A program made the position numbers and the translations under genes. Below are positions 52,379 to 62,377 of a stretch of DNA of 64,000 nt, one piece after another (the stretch's first letter is position 1; every line of letters starts with the position of its first letter). Source of the stretch: Pedobacter sp. W3I1 (GTDB taxonomy: Bacteria > Bacteroidota > Bacteroidia > Sphingobacteriales > Sphingobacteriaceae); NCBI RefSeq assembly GCF_030816015.1, contig NZ_JAUSXN010000001.1, forward strand, positions 248,001-312,000, given 5' to 3'. Under the pieces are notes generated by a model, which did no database searches, was not told the DNA's origin, and saw only the letters and a list, made by a program, of their open reading frames with translations.

Positions 52379-54884
52379 ATGAAAAATAAGTTATTCTTAG
52401 CCTTAACATTCTTGTTTACCCTATGGATCTTATGTTCGTTTATTGGTATCCAAAGAAAAATTCAGCAAAGTTGGATCAGAATTAATTTGCTCGGTTATCC
52501 CACCGAAAGTATTAAAGTTGCTGTATGGGCAAGCAAAACAGGCGAAATTCCTTCCAAATTTGAAATTATAGCAAAAGAGACCAATCAGGTGGTGTATGCC
52601 TCAACCAATATTAAAAGTTTTGGCAGTTATGGTCCTTTCAGCCAAACTGCCCGATTAAATTTCAGCGATTTTAAAAGTGCAGGGAATTTCTACCTCCGGG
52701 CAAATGGTATTCTCTCTCCCCTATTGCGCATTAATAATAACGTTTATGAGGGTGCCGCAGACTTCTGCCTGCAATATATGCGCCAGCAACGAAGTGGTTT
52801 TAATCCATATTTAAAGGATAGCTGCCATACCCACGATGGCTTCGTTTTATATGGCGCCAAAGCAGGAATTAAAGACAGTACACATTTTAATGCTTCAGGT
52901 GGTTGGCACGATGCAAGTGATTACCTTCAATATTCAACTACTTCGGCAAATGCTGCTTATCATTTACTAATGGCTTATCGCGATTTCCCGAAAGGTTTTT
53001 GGCGATAGACAGCTGGGAAATGGTTTGGATGGAAAAAATGGATTAGCTGATGTGCTGGACGAGGCTAAATGGGGCCTGGATTGGTTGCTGAAAATGCATC
53101 CGCAAAAAAACATCATGTTTAACCAACTGGCTGATGACCGCGACCATATCAGCATGCGGATTCCAAAAGAAGACAGTCAATACGGAAAAGGCTTCGAGCG
53201 CCCGCTCTATTTTATTACGGGCGACGCACAGCAGCGTGGCAAATTTACGAACAATACTACCGGGACCAGCTCTACCGCGGCTAAATTTACGAGTGCTTTT
53301 AATTTGGGCTCAGTTGTATTTAAAGAGCATGATTTACCCTATGCGAAAACGCTTGCTAAAAAAGCAAAAACGGCCTATAAATTTGCGTTACAAAAACCTG
53401 GGGTGACGCAAACCGTCTCTGTAAAATCGCCATACATTTATGCTGAAGACAATTGGGTTGACGATATGGAACTGGCCGAAACATCATTCAATTTTGGAAG
53501 AGAAAAGATCGATCAAAAGAAAATAACGCTGGCGTTAAACTATGCCCGCCAGGAAACCACTACGCCATGGCTACAAAAAGATACCGCAGCACATTATCAA
53601 TACTATCCGTTTATTAATCTGGGTCATTACGAAATCGCTAAGCAAGAACCAGCAAATAAAACAGCGCTAAATTATTATAAAGAAGGAATAACACAGGTTT
53701 GGAACCGTGCAAAAAACAATGCCTTTTATCGGGGTGTTCCTTTTATCTGGTGCAGCAACAATTTAACGGTTTCCTTTGCCATGCAATGCAATTGGTATTC
53801 GACTTTAAGTGGCGATAAAACTTATGCCGAGCTTGAACAGGCCAGTTCCGACTGGCTTTTTGGCTGTAACCCCTGGGGAACGAGTATGGTTTATGGTTTG
53901 CCGCAGTGGGGAGATACACCAACAGATCCGCACTCGGCCTTTACCCATTTAAAGAATTACCCAATAAACGGTGGATTGGTTGATGGTCCGGTTTACACTA
54001 ATATTTATAAAGGTTTAATCGGGATCAAATTAAATGATACTGATGAATATGCCGATTTTCAGAGCGACCTTGCCGTTTACCATGATGATTATGGTGATTA
54101 TAGCACCAATGAACCGACAATGGACGGAACAGCATCTCTGATTTATTTATTAGCAGCTAAAGAAGCGCAGGCTAATCCCCTACCCAACCATAAAACCTAT
54201 AGCCTTGGTGCCAACATCAGGGGCGATTCTACCCAAAAGAAAATCTACCTGGTTTTTACTGGCGATGAATATGCCGATGGTGGTGAAAAAATAAGCAAAG
54301 TGCTGGCACAGGAGAAAGTTAAAGCGTCCTTTTTTCTTACCGGAACTTTTTATCGGAACCCAAACTTTCTTTCATTGATCAAAAAGCTAAAAAATGATGG
54401 TCATTACCTCGGCCCACATTCTGACAAGCATTTATTGTACTGCGATTGGAATAAGCGCGACAGCCTCTTGGTTACAAAAACAGGTTTCGAAACCGATTTA
54501 AACAACAATTATCAGGCGATGGCAAATTTTGGCATTAACAAAGAAACCGCACGCTATTTTTTACCCCCATACGAATGGTACAACCAAACCATAGCTGACT
54601 GGACCAAAGCGCAAGGTTTACAACTGATTAATTTCACGCCAGGCACACGATCTAACGCTGATTATACTTACCCTGAAATGGGAAACAGTTATCGGTCGAG
54701 CGATGAGATATATCGATCGGTTATCACTTTAAACGAAACAAAACGCAACGGTTTAAATGGTTTTATCTTGTTGTTGCACATCGGTACCGATGCCAGAAGA
54801 ACTGATAAATTTTATAACAGGTTGGCAGAATTGATTACTTATATGAAAAAGGCTGGTTATAAATTGGCTAGAATTGATAATTAA
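52379..54884 (+). pseudogene. GH9 glycosidase fused to NodB-type polysaccharide deacetylase, interrupted by a +1 frameshift at about 52994
   Basis: Frames 52379-53008 and about 53010-54884 join as FPKVFGDRQLGNGLDG when one G of 52994-52995 is removed, giving about 834 residues. Part one is an N-terminal membrane/signal segment, an Ig-like CelD_N domain (WIRINLLGYPTESIKVAVW) and the GH9 nucleophile region GGWHDASDYLQYS (D178, D181). GH9 continues to EDNWVDDMELAETSF, the catalytic-acid region. From about residue 615 a NodB domain begins (KIYLVFTGDEYADGG) with HSxxH (PHSDKH) and FLPPYEW. The order is hydrolase then deacetylase. The frameshift may be a sequencing error. Confidence 0.82.
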
Positions 54885-54928
54885 TTAGAATTTGGGCGTA
54901 ATGACAAATTAAAATTTAAAATAAATAT

Positions 54929-54936
54929 TAACTTTG
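54929..54936 (+). promoter_or_regulatory. -7 promoter element of the small membrane protein gene
   Basis: TAACTTTG lies 18 nt before the ATG at 54955, which supports that start over an in-frame codon at 54934. Confidence 0.55.
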
Positions 54937-54954
54937 CCTCCAAATAACAAAAAC

Positions 54955-55140
54955 ATGAGTGTACAAGAGAACAGCAACAATAATTTCAACTGGTTATATT
55001 ATGCTTTAGGTTTATTCTTCGGAGTTTTAACCGGAGCAATCATTACGCAAAATTATATTTTCGCTTTGTTAGGTGGTGTGTTAGGTTTGTTAACAGCAGG
55101 CTTATTTTTAAATGCCATCGTAAAAGGAAGGAAATACTAG
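54955..55140 (+). CDS. Small two-helix membrane protein, function unknown
   Basis: 61 residues from the ATG at 54955, which follows a -7 box. The N-terminus is polar (MSVQENSNNNFN). Two hydrophobic segments follow (WLYYALGLFFGVLTGAIIT and YIFALLGGVLGLLTAGLFLN), rich in Gly and resembling glycine-zipper helices, and a basic tail VKGRKY. It is likely an inner-membrane protein with both termini on the same side. I recognise no family. Confidence 0.65.
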   Translation: MSVQENSNNNFNWLYYALGLFFGVLTGAIITQNYIFALLGGVLGLLTAGLFLNAIVKGRKY

Positions 55141-55273
55141 TTTTTTAGTCCTTTTATACCATTAGATCCTTTTAAGGATTAAAATTTAATTCCACGGCAA
55201 ATGAACCGTTATGGTTTTACGAATTGCTGTAAAATCATGATTGCTCATCGCTACTGAAAACAAAAACCTACAA

Positions 55274-55843
55274 ATGAAAAATATCTTCATTATTGTTTTC
55301 GCTCTTCTTTGTTTTAGCGCAAAGGCTCAACAGGCCCCTCCCGCTGAAGTAAAATTTCCTGTTGCAGACCCAAGTCCTGCGGATATTGTTTATTTTCCGC
55401 TTAATGCCCCAAAGGCAAAGGCTGGAGATCAGGCAAAACCGGTTATAAAGATTGTTTATTCGCGTCCACAGAAAAAAGGACGTAATATTTTTGGTGTTTT
55501 AGAACAGTATGGGAGTGTTTGGCGTTTTGGTGCCAACGAAAGTACAGAAGTTCGTTTCTTCAAAAAAGTAAGGATTGGTGGCAAGAAAATTAAAGCGGGT
55601 ACCTATAGCCTGTTCGCCATTCCTAACAAAGATACCTGGACGATTATTGTAAATAGCGAAACAGATAAATGGGGTGCTTTTACCTACAATCAGGCGAAAG
55701 ATATTGTTCGTGTAAATGTTCCCGTTAAAACCCTGGCTAAACCGATCGAATATTTCTCCTTAACCTTTACAGAGATTACTGGAGGTGCTAATCTGGTTAT
55801 TGGCTGGGACAGAACGCAGGTAGAATTACCAATTAATTTTTAA
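55274..55843 (+). CDS. DUF2911 domain-containing secreted protein
   Basis: 189 residues from the ATG at 55274; upstream in-frame codons would precede the signal peptide (FIIVFALLCFSAKAQ). The DUF2911 core is clear: IVYSRPQKKGRNIFG, VWRFGANESTEVRFF and GTYSLFAIPNKDTWTI. The family has an unknown function and occurs mainly in Bacteroidota. It is followed by an intrinsic terminator and seems to be transcribed alone. Confidence 0.92.
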   Translation: MKNIFIIVFALLCFSAKAQQAPPAEVKFPVADPSPADIVYFPLNAPKAKAGDQAKPVIKIVYSRPQKKGRNIFGVLEQYGSVWRFGANESTEVRFFKKVRIGGKKIKAGTYSLFAIPNKDTWTIIVNSETDKWGAFTYNQAKDIVRVNVPVKTLAKPIEYFSLTFTEITGGANLVIGWDRTQVELPINF

Positions 55844-55864
55844 GTCGAAAAGAAAGAAAAATAT

Positions 55865-55894
55865 AAAGTCCCGCTCAATGGCCGGGACTTTTTT
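55865..55894 (+). terminator. Intrinsic terminator of the DUF2911 gene
   Basis: AAAGTCCCG (55865-55873) pairs perfectly with CGGGACTTT (55883-55891), followed by T residues. Confidence 0.83.
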
Positions 55895-56773
55895 GTTTAA
55901 ATCATTTTTTTATCTTCTTGCACCTATCAAACAGATTATAAAAATCAGTCGTCACGACCGAAGCACAGTCCGAACCTTCCTATCGTATGGACACATCACT
56001 GTCAATTTACATTTGTTTTTAGCGTCGTTGCCTAGGTCGATCGTCATGCTGTCCCGAAGCTTCGGGATCAGCATCTTTCTGCTATTAAGAGACCCCTGAT
56101 TTTTAAAAAAAACGATCAAGTGCCGGCACAAATATTTATTTTTCCGCTCTTTGCCGCGGGGGCATGGTAGTTTTTCGCAGTCAACGTTGTTTTTAGCTGT
56201 GCTCAAGAATGCTGGCGCATTTTGGAGCGCCAAAGTACCCAAAGCGCTTTGTCAATCCGGCAATGTGGCTTCTCACCGCCCACGCTCATCAAAAAAACAG
56301 TGGCACTTCGTTTAATCAGGAGTTGTTTGTGTTTTTCTTCGGCCTGATTGAGCCCTTCGGGGTTTGTGTTCAATTTATATTAAACTTGAATTCAGTGCTA
56401 CTGAACACAAAACCACTGCGTTTAAGGTTTGTTAGTGCAATTTGTTCTATTCTGCACCTGTTTTTTTGATTCTCCGGCCACTTAGGATTGACGGCGTCCT
56501 TCGGTAAAGACTGTGGTTTATTAAAAGCCAGCTAGCATGATGCCCAAACCATTCTTATAAAAGATGTGTCCAAACGATATGAACTTTCGTGAGAGAAATC
56601 TTTGAACTATCTTAATAAGCATAGTTCAAAGATTTCTCCACTACGGTCGAAATGACGATTTATCATCACGAATCCTTTGTTTTTGCAAAAAAATGATCTC
56701 TGCGATTAAAGACGTTGTTCGATAAACCTTTTTGCTCTTAATCGAAACCAGCCTAGCCAAAAAGGAATTAACG
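55895..56773. other. Intergenic region of about 880 bp with palindromes, no supported gene
   Basis: Two opposing frames (56209-56469 plus, 55952-56242 minus) have no start context, domain or codon bias. There is a perfect palindrome TCCCGAAGCTTCGGGA at 56052-56067, REP-like CGTCATGCTG before it, and a 16-bp perfect inverted repeat at 56595-56636. The mid part, 56100-56500, is more GC-rich than its surroundings and may be the remnant of a dispersed repeat. Confidence 0.55.
56595..56657. repeat. Perfect 16-bp inverted repeat plus REP-like half
   Basis: GAAATCTTTGAACTAT at 56595-56610 and ATAGTTCAAAGATTTC at 56621-56636 are perfect inverse copies. The following CTCCACTACGGTCGAAATG to 56657 is the right end of the family found at 33375-33466. 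Confidence 0.65.
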
Positions 56774-57238
56774 CTAATTTGAAACCAGCTTTTTAGCTTC
56801 ACTTTCGCTGCTGATAAACACTTTATATACCTGAGTAATTTTCCATTCGCCTTCTCTATCTTTTTCTATAATGACAAAGTTTTGTTGTGCACCATCAAAT
56901 AATTCGTAGTTAATATCTATTCGTGCAATTACGAGGGCATCGGTTTCGGAAACAATGCTAGAACTGATATTGCAATCGTGCTGAATTACGCCTTCATTTT
57001 TCTTCATTTGGTTTAACACATCACTCGCTTTATGTTTAATTACCCTCACATCTCTATTCGAGGTAAAAACAGCATCCTCACTTAAAACCGCTTTTAACTT
57101 TTTATAATCAGAATTCATGTAGCTGTCCATATAATAATTGATAACCGATTTATGGCTGGCAGTTGGTTTTTCTGCAGCCAAAACATTATTTGTGATTGTA
57201 ATACCTAGTAACAAAATCACCAAAGCTTTTAGTCTCAT
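56774..57238 (-). CDS. Secreted NTF2/SnoaL-like protein
   Basis: 154 residues from the ATG at 57238; an ATG 66 nt upstream would put polar residues before the signal peptide (LKALVILLLGITITNNVLAA). The mature part has the cone-shaped NTF2-like pattern: helix SVINYYMDSYMNSDYKKLK, then AVLSEDAVFTSN and strands ALVIARIDINYELFDG and FVIIEKDREGEWKITQVYK. The fold often binds small molecules or acts as an isomerase; no catalytic residue can be assigned. It is a single gene. Confidence 0.75.
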   Translation of the reverse strand: MRLKALVILLLGITITNNVLAAEKPTASHKSVINYYMDSYMNSDYKKLKAVLSEDAVFTSNRDVRVIKHKASDVLNQMKKNEGVIQHDCNISSSIVSETDALVIARIDINYELFDGAQQNFVIIEKDREGEWKITQVYKVFISSESEAKKLVSN

Positions 57239-57336
57239 AACTATCTGTGTTTTTTTATTAAAGGTCGGCTGGAATAAAGCAAAATAATATGCCGATAACA
57301 CCATAATGATGAGGTAACTAAAATGTGATAAATAGA

Positions 57337-57372
57337 AAAGGTTATGTTATACTAAACGATAACATAACCTTT
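57337..57372 (-). terminator. Intrinsic terminator of the second susC/susD operon
   Basis: AAAGGTTATGTTAT (57337-57350) and ATAACATAACCTTT (57359-57372) form a perfect 14-bp stem with an 8-nt loop, 17 nt after the susD stop on the minus strand, followed by TTCTATTTAT. Confidence 0.8.
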
Positions 57373-57388
57373 CCCTGTCTTTAAACTA

Positions 57389-58897
57389 TTAAGGATTTTG
57401 CTGTCCAGCCAGGCCAGAATTAGCTTCCATTTCTGCCCTCGGTATTAAGAACTGCCATTTAACATCTCCAGCAGGTATTGTTAAGGTTCCCGCAACAGAA
57501 GCAGAAACATAGTTAGGAACAACTGTCCTATCAAGCGGCAGGTTTAAACGTTTTAAATCTAACCACCTGTGGCCTTCTCCCCAAAGTTCAATTCTTCTGT
57601 TAAAAAGAATCTCATCAATTAAGGCCTGCCCTGTATTTACCGAAATCACCGCGCTTGGGTCTCTCTGCTTAACCAGGTTAAATAAAACCGTTCTGGCTGC
57701 TGCTTCACTTCCAGGCGTTTTGGCGTAAGCCTCCGCCAAAATCAGATACATTTCTGAGGTCCGCATTAAAGGAACATCACCTAAAGATGGGCCGCCTACT
57801 TCTTTAACTGAAAATTTACGGCTCATATAAGGCTGACGAGCAAAATTTGTAGCAGGTAATGGGAAATTTGCTGTAGTTGGTGCTGGTTCCCACATCTTTT
57901 TCCGAACATCTGTAGCTGATATCTGATTATATAATGCAGAATTAATCCTTTTTGGATTTCCGCGCATAAAGCTTGTATTTGCGTTATAAGCGATCTGCGC
58001 AAAATACGACCCGAATGTATCTCCTTGATCTAATGTTGGCATAGAAGACCATATAAACTCGCCTAATGTTGCGTTGTTAAAGCCTGCCTGATAATCAGTA
58101 ACAGACAATAGCGGGTATTGGTTGGCATCTACAATATCTTTTGCATATTTAATGGCATTAGGATAATCCTGCATCACCAGGGCAACCCTTGCTCTAATAC
58201 CTTTTGCTACCGCAACACCTGCATGGCTCTTATTCGAAGCGGTTGCATTAAGCGAAATAGCAGTTTCTAAGTCGCTAACAATTGCAGCATAAACACTTTC
58301 TACAGTTGCGCGTGGTTTATTGGTATCAGTTGAGGCCAATAAAAGTGGTACACCAAGCTGATTATTCGGTTTCGCTCCCGCATCATAACGTTTACCAAAA
58401 AGTTGTACCAGGCCAAAATAAGCATAACCTCTTAAAGTTAGGGCTTCAGCCTTAACTGTGTTTTTATCTGCAGCTGCGCCCGATGCCTGATCAATATTAT
58501 CGATGATGTAATTCACATTTCCGATAATACGGTAATAGGTGCGGTACATATATTCCAGCATGGTACTATTATCGGTACGATGGCTAATCCAGGATCCACC
58601 ATCAGAGGTATACCAGTTTGATGAGGATATTCCAATGTCTTCTCCCATAAAGTCCATGTAAAGCATTATGCCGCCTACCCCTGGCTTATTCTGGGCCGCT
58701 GTTGAGACTACGGTTGTAGTCCGTTCGTACATGTATCGGTAAACACCATTTAAGGCATTCTTTGCATTTGCAGCAGAGGTAAACAGTGCTGAATTATCAA
58801 CCTGATCTGTCGGTTTTGTATCGAGATAATCTTTTTTACAGGCCGTGATGCTTAATAGGCTTAAACCTGCAAAAAGTAAATATTTTTTATATTTCAT
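57389..58897 (-). CDS. SusD/RagB family outer-membrane ligand-binding lipoprotein
   Basis: 502 residues with lipobox SITAC (Cys20) and the opening KKDYLDTKPTDQVDNSALF. The SusD core motif ALTLRGYAYFGLVQLFGKRY and the C-terminal EILFNRRIELWGEGHRWLDL are present. It is encoded 11 nt after the susC gene and ends at a strong terminator, so the pair is a complete two-gene uptake unit. No glycosidase is part of it. The ligand is unknown; its sequence differs strongly from the first SusD, so a different substrate is likely. Confidence 0.94.
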   Translation of the reverse strand: MKYKKYLLFAGLSLLSITACKKDYLDTKPTDQVDNSALFTSAANAKNALNGVYRYMYERTTTVVSTAAQNKPGVGGIMLYMDFMGEDIGISSSNWYTSDGGSWISHRTDNSTMLEYMYRTYYRIIGNVNYIIDNIDQASGAAADKNTVKAEALTLRGYAYFGLVQLFGKRYDAGAKPNNQLGVPLLLASTDTNKPRATVESVYAAIVSDLETAISLNATASNKSHAGVAVAKGIRARVALVMQDYPNAIKYAKDIVDANQYPLLSVTDYQAGFNNATLGEFIWSSMPTLDQGDTFGSYFAQIAYNANTSFMRGNPKRINSALYNQISATDVRKKMWEPAPTTANFPLPATNFARQPYMSRKFSVKEVGGPSLGDVPLMRTSEMYLILAEAYAKTPGSEAAARTVLFNLVKQRDPSAVISVNTGQALIDEILFNRRIELWGEGHRWLDLKRLNLPLDRTVVPNYVSASVAGTLTIPAGDVKWQFLIPRAEMEANSGLAGQQNP

Positions 58898-58908
58898 GAT
58901 CGTATCTT

Positions 58909-61900
58909 TTAAAGTGAAACATTGATTCCGAAACTAATCATCCGCGAAGGCACGTAATTAGTTGTATTTAAACCCGTGAACGATTCGGTCGGATCCATTC
59001 CTTTGCGTTTGGATATTAAGCCCAGGTTTTCGCCCGCCGCAAATACCCTAACATTGCTTAATGTTGCTCCTTTAATCCATCTTTGTGGTAAAGTATAAGA
59101 TAGATTTATGTTACGGAAAGCAATATAAGAGGCATCAACCAGCCAACGACTGGATATTCCGTTAAACTGACCTGAACGGCCAATATCCAATCGTGGAATA
59201 TCAGTAACCTGACCAGGTGTCATCCACGAGTTTAGTGCATCAACGTGCAGCGCCGAACCGTAGGTGGTAGCCATTAGCCCCTGGTAATTCTGATCGTAGA
59301 ATTTACCGCCTATCTGGTAAGTTATTAAGAACGATAACCCAAAGTTTTTATAATTAAAAGTATTGGTAATCGAACCATATAAATCTGGAATGGCAGAGCC
59401 AGAATAATCAGAACGTGCATTATTAATATCAGTGGTTAAAACACGACCATTTACGGTGCGAAGGTTGGTTGTTACACCAGCATTCGGTTCAAATAAAGCC
59501 GAACCATCTGTTGGATCTACTCCCGCCCATTGGCGCAGATAATAGGCATAGATATCTCGTCCAACTTCAAGTCTTTTAGTTCCACTGGTTACTGTTGGCG
59601 TTTCTGCCGGCATTTTGGTGATTTTATTTTTTAACCAAGACCAATTGCTTAATAAGTTCCAGTTAAAGTTTTCAGATTTTAAAATATCGCCGCTTAATTG
59701 CAAATCGATTCCTGTATTGTACATAGAACCAATATTGCGACGGATAGAAGTAATTGGATCAGACAATGGCTGTGGTACCGCAAACAATAAGTTTGATGAA
59801 CCACGTTTAAAATACTCGATCTCACCTCTCAGGCGGTTTTTAAATAAACCAAAGGCTATTCCGGTATTAAAAGTATTTACCGATTCCCATTTTAAATCGG
59901 GCGTTGCGGCGGTGGCCAATAATAAGCCCGGCTCGCTACCATTGTTCCAGCCTAACTCATAAAAAGCCTGGTAATTGTAGTAAAGGCTGTTGTGTTCAAA
60001 AAGGGTTGCATCAATTAAATTATCATTTCCTACCTCACCATACGAAGCCTTCAAGCGTAAATCACTGATCCAATCCATGTTTTTCATGAAATCCTCCTTG
60101 TTAATCGCCCATGATGCGCCTGCAGAGAAAAATGTCCCCCATCTCGATTTTGACGATAAACGCGAAGTACCATCACGACGGATAGAGGCATCTACAAAGT
60201 ATTTCTCTAAATAATTATAACCTACTTTACCGAAATAAGATTCTACGCGATAAGTATCTTTATATCCACCAGCATCACTAGGGGTTACAAAATTCGGGAA
60301 TTCTGTATTTCCGTCTAAAATCTGGCTTTGCTTAGTTGCACTTAACCTGCGCCAATCATAATCATAGTTTTCATGCCCAGCCAAAGCATTTACACTATGA
60401 TTACCAAATGTTTTGCTGTACGATAATACCTGGTTAAATGTATAACTCTGTGTTGGTGTGCTCCGTTTTGTTGATGAACCACCAACGGTACTTCCATCTC
60501 CTACAACCGGGTTTCGATATTCGCTGCTATACGCATTAATAAAATCGATACTAACGGTTGGTTTAAAAGTAAAATCTTTTAAAAACTTGATCTCAGCATA
60601 TGCTCTACCATTTAGGGCAAGCCTACGGCTCAATATGTCGTTTAGCAAAGTCTCATAAATCACATTCCGACCAGCTAAAGCACCTTGTGGCCTGTTAACA
60701 GAACCAGGATGTCCACCGTAATCATACCATTGCTCGCCGGTGGTGGTTAAAACCGGATTGCCATTGGCATCAAAAGCATGTATTGGATAAATAGGACCCA
60801 TAGTTCTGGCAAAATTGAATACATTCACAAAAGCAGACGCGCCACCTGTTGAGGCATCCTGAGCTAAATTTCCGTTGGATAAGCTTCCTGATAAGTTTAC
60901 CCCTGTTTTTAACCAAGGCCGTAATTGTGTGTTAGCATTAACACGGAGGTTAAATCTCTCGAAATCGGTTTTAATTAAATAACCATTATCCTTTAGGTAG
61001 TTCATAGAGAAATAATAGTCCGTTTTTTCATTTTTTGCGCTCGAATTAACATTAAACTCGGTCCGTTTTCCTACACGTGAGGCCTGCTTAAACCAATCGA
61101 AGTCATCATAACGCAATTGTGCATTAGGGTTCAATTTGCCATCTACACCTACGATCTGGTTATTGGGTACGTTAAACGGATTATAGATCAATTGCCCTTG
61201 AATGGTATTAGAAGCTTGTGTAGCTGCTGCCGCCTCGCTTATACCCGTTCCTGTTGCCGGATATACCAGGCTGTTTTTTAAAGCCTGCCACATTAAAGGA
61301 TAATAATCCAAAGCACCTATTCTATCATATTCAGGTATGCCTCTTTTAGAAAAGCCCTGACTATAGGTCGCATTTAATGTTGGTGTACCGGATTTACCCT
61401 TTTTAGTAGTAATGATCACCACTCCATTTGCAGCTCTTGAACCGTAAAGTGCCGATGACGATGCATCTTTTAGCAGAGAAATACTTTCTATATCATTGGC
61501 ATTAATATCGCCAAGCTCGCCATCATACACTGAACCATCTAATACAAAAAGAGGGCTATTCGATGCCGATATAGATCCAAATCCACGGATACGGATGGCC
61601 GAACTACTACCCGGCTGGCCGTTTCCTGAAGTTGTTACCACGCCAGGTGCAACACCTGACAGGACATTGGTAACGTTGGTGATAATCCGATTATCTAACT
61701 GCTTGGCACTCAAAGTAGCAACAGAGCCCGTAATGGCTTCTTTTTTGCTCGTTCCATAGGCTACAACAATTACATCCTGCAGGTTTTTAGAAGATGAAAC
61801 CAAACGGATATTTAACGTTTCGCCTGTTATTTTTACTTCCTGCTCGGTGTAACCAACGTAACTGAGCACTAAACTCTGTGCATTTTCGGGTACCGAAATA

Positions 61901-62085
61901 GAAAAGGTTCCTTGCCCGGTGGTTTGGGTTAATTGTGCGGTCCCTTTTATTTTTATAGATACGCCTGGCAATGGTAAGCCATCATCCGCATCAACCACTT
62001 TTCCGGTAATTGTTCTATTTTGCGCTAAGGCATTTAAATAAGACAAAACCGTCACCATTAAAATCAATAGTAATTTTTGTTTCAT
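58909..62085 (-). CDS. SusC/RagA family TonB-dependent outer-membrane receptor
   Basis: 1,058 residues, intact. After the signal peptide (LLILMVTVLSYLNALAQ) come a CarboxypepD_reg-like domain (TITGKVVDADDGLPLPGVSI), the TonB-linked plug (KNLQDVIVVAYGTSKKEA, then IRGFGSISASNSPLFVLDG) and a 22-strand barrel ending YVPSRMISFGINVSL. No N-terminal STN domain is present, so it should not signal to a FecR protein. It transports a SusD-bound ligand into the periplasm. It is upstream of susD, and an AraC regulator on the same strand lies behind a terminator 293 nt upstream. Confidence 0.95.
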   Translation of the reverse strand: MKQKLLLILMVTVLSYLNALAQNRTITGKVVDADDGLPLPGVSIKIKGTAQLTQTTGQGTFSISVPENAQSLVLSYVGYTEQEVKITGETLNIRLVSSSKNLQDVIVVAYGTSKKEAITGSVATLSAKQLDNRIITNVTNVLSGVAPGVVTTSGNGQPGSSSAIRIRGFGSISASNSPLFVLDGSVYDGELGDINANDIESISLLKDASSSALYGSRAANGVVIITTKKGKSGTPTLNATYSQGFSKRGIPEYDRIGALDYYPLMWQALKNSLVYPATGTGISEAAAATQASNTIQGQLIYNPFNVPNNQIVGVDGKLNPNAQLRYDDFDWFKQASRVGKRTEFNVNSSAKNEKTDYYFSMNYLKDNGYLIKTDFERFNLRVNANTQLRPWLKTGVNLSGSLSNGNLAQDASTGGASAFVNVFNFARTMGPIYPIHAFDANGNPVLTTTGEQWYDYGGHPGSVNRPQGALAGRNVIYETLLNDILSRRLALNGRAYAEIKFLKDFTFKPTVSIDFINAYSSEYRNPVVGDGSTVGGSSTKRSTPTQSYTFNQVLSYSKTFGNHSVNALAGHENYDYDWRRLSATKQSQILDGNTEFPNFVTPSDAGGYKDTYRVESYFGKVGYNYLEKYFVDASIRRDGTSRLSSKSRWGTFFSAGASWAINKEDFMKNMDWISDLRLKASYGEVGNDNLIDATLFEHNSLYYNYQAFYELGWNNGSEPGLLLATAATPDLKWESVNTFNTGIAFGLFKNRLRGEIEYFKRGSSNLLFAVPQPLSDPITSIRRNIGSMYNTGIDLQLSGDILKSENFNWNLLSNWSWLKNKITKMPAETPTVTSGTKRLEVGRDIYAYYLRQWAGVDPTDGSALFEPNAGVTTNLRTVNGRVLTTDINNARSDYSGSAIPDLYGSITNTFNYKNFGLSFLITYQIGGKFYDQNYQGLMATTYGSALHVDALNSWMTPGQVTDIPRLDIGRSGQFNGISSRWLVDASYIAFRNINLSYTLPQRWIKGATLSNVRVFAAGENLGLISKRKGMDPTESFTGLNTTNYVPSRMISFGINVSL

Positions 62086-62232
62086 GTTTGGGAATAAATA
62101 GTTAGTAATTAATTAGTTCAACAGGTTCTTAGCAGATGAGCACGAAAACCAAATCAATAAGCAATTTAGGCGCTGTGAAAATCCAAAAATGTGCGAAAAT
62201 CACCATTCTGGGCAGAAATAGGCTTTAAACGC

Positions 62233-62269
62233 AAAAAAGCAAACCCCAATCCTGGCAGTTTGCTTTTTT
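62233..62269 (-). terminator. Intrinsic terminator between AraC and susC (bidirectional form)
   Basis: AAAAAAGCAAAC (62233-62244) and GTTTGCTTTTTT (62258-62269) form a perfect 12-bp stem with a 13-nt loop. It would end the AraC transcript about 110 nt after its stop; the susC promoter must lie in 62086-62232. Confidence 0.78.
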
Positions 62270-62377
62270 AATCATTATTAACCTAAACAGGAAAAAACTT
62301 CTACAAATTGTCCTGCAAGAGCTTCAAAAATAGTTTCATCCTAACATTCAAAATATGCAGAAATCACTATTTATATT

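Noticed and set aside
56209..56469. 86-codon frame in the gap before the NTF2-like gene
   Set aside because: Unusual Phe/Leu-rich composition, no start context, an opposing frame just next to it and repeats inside. Likely noncoding.
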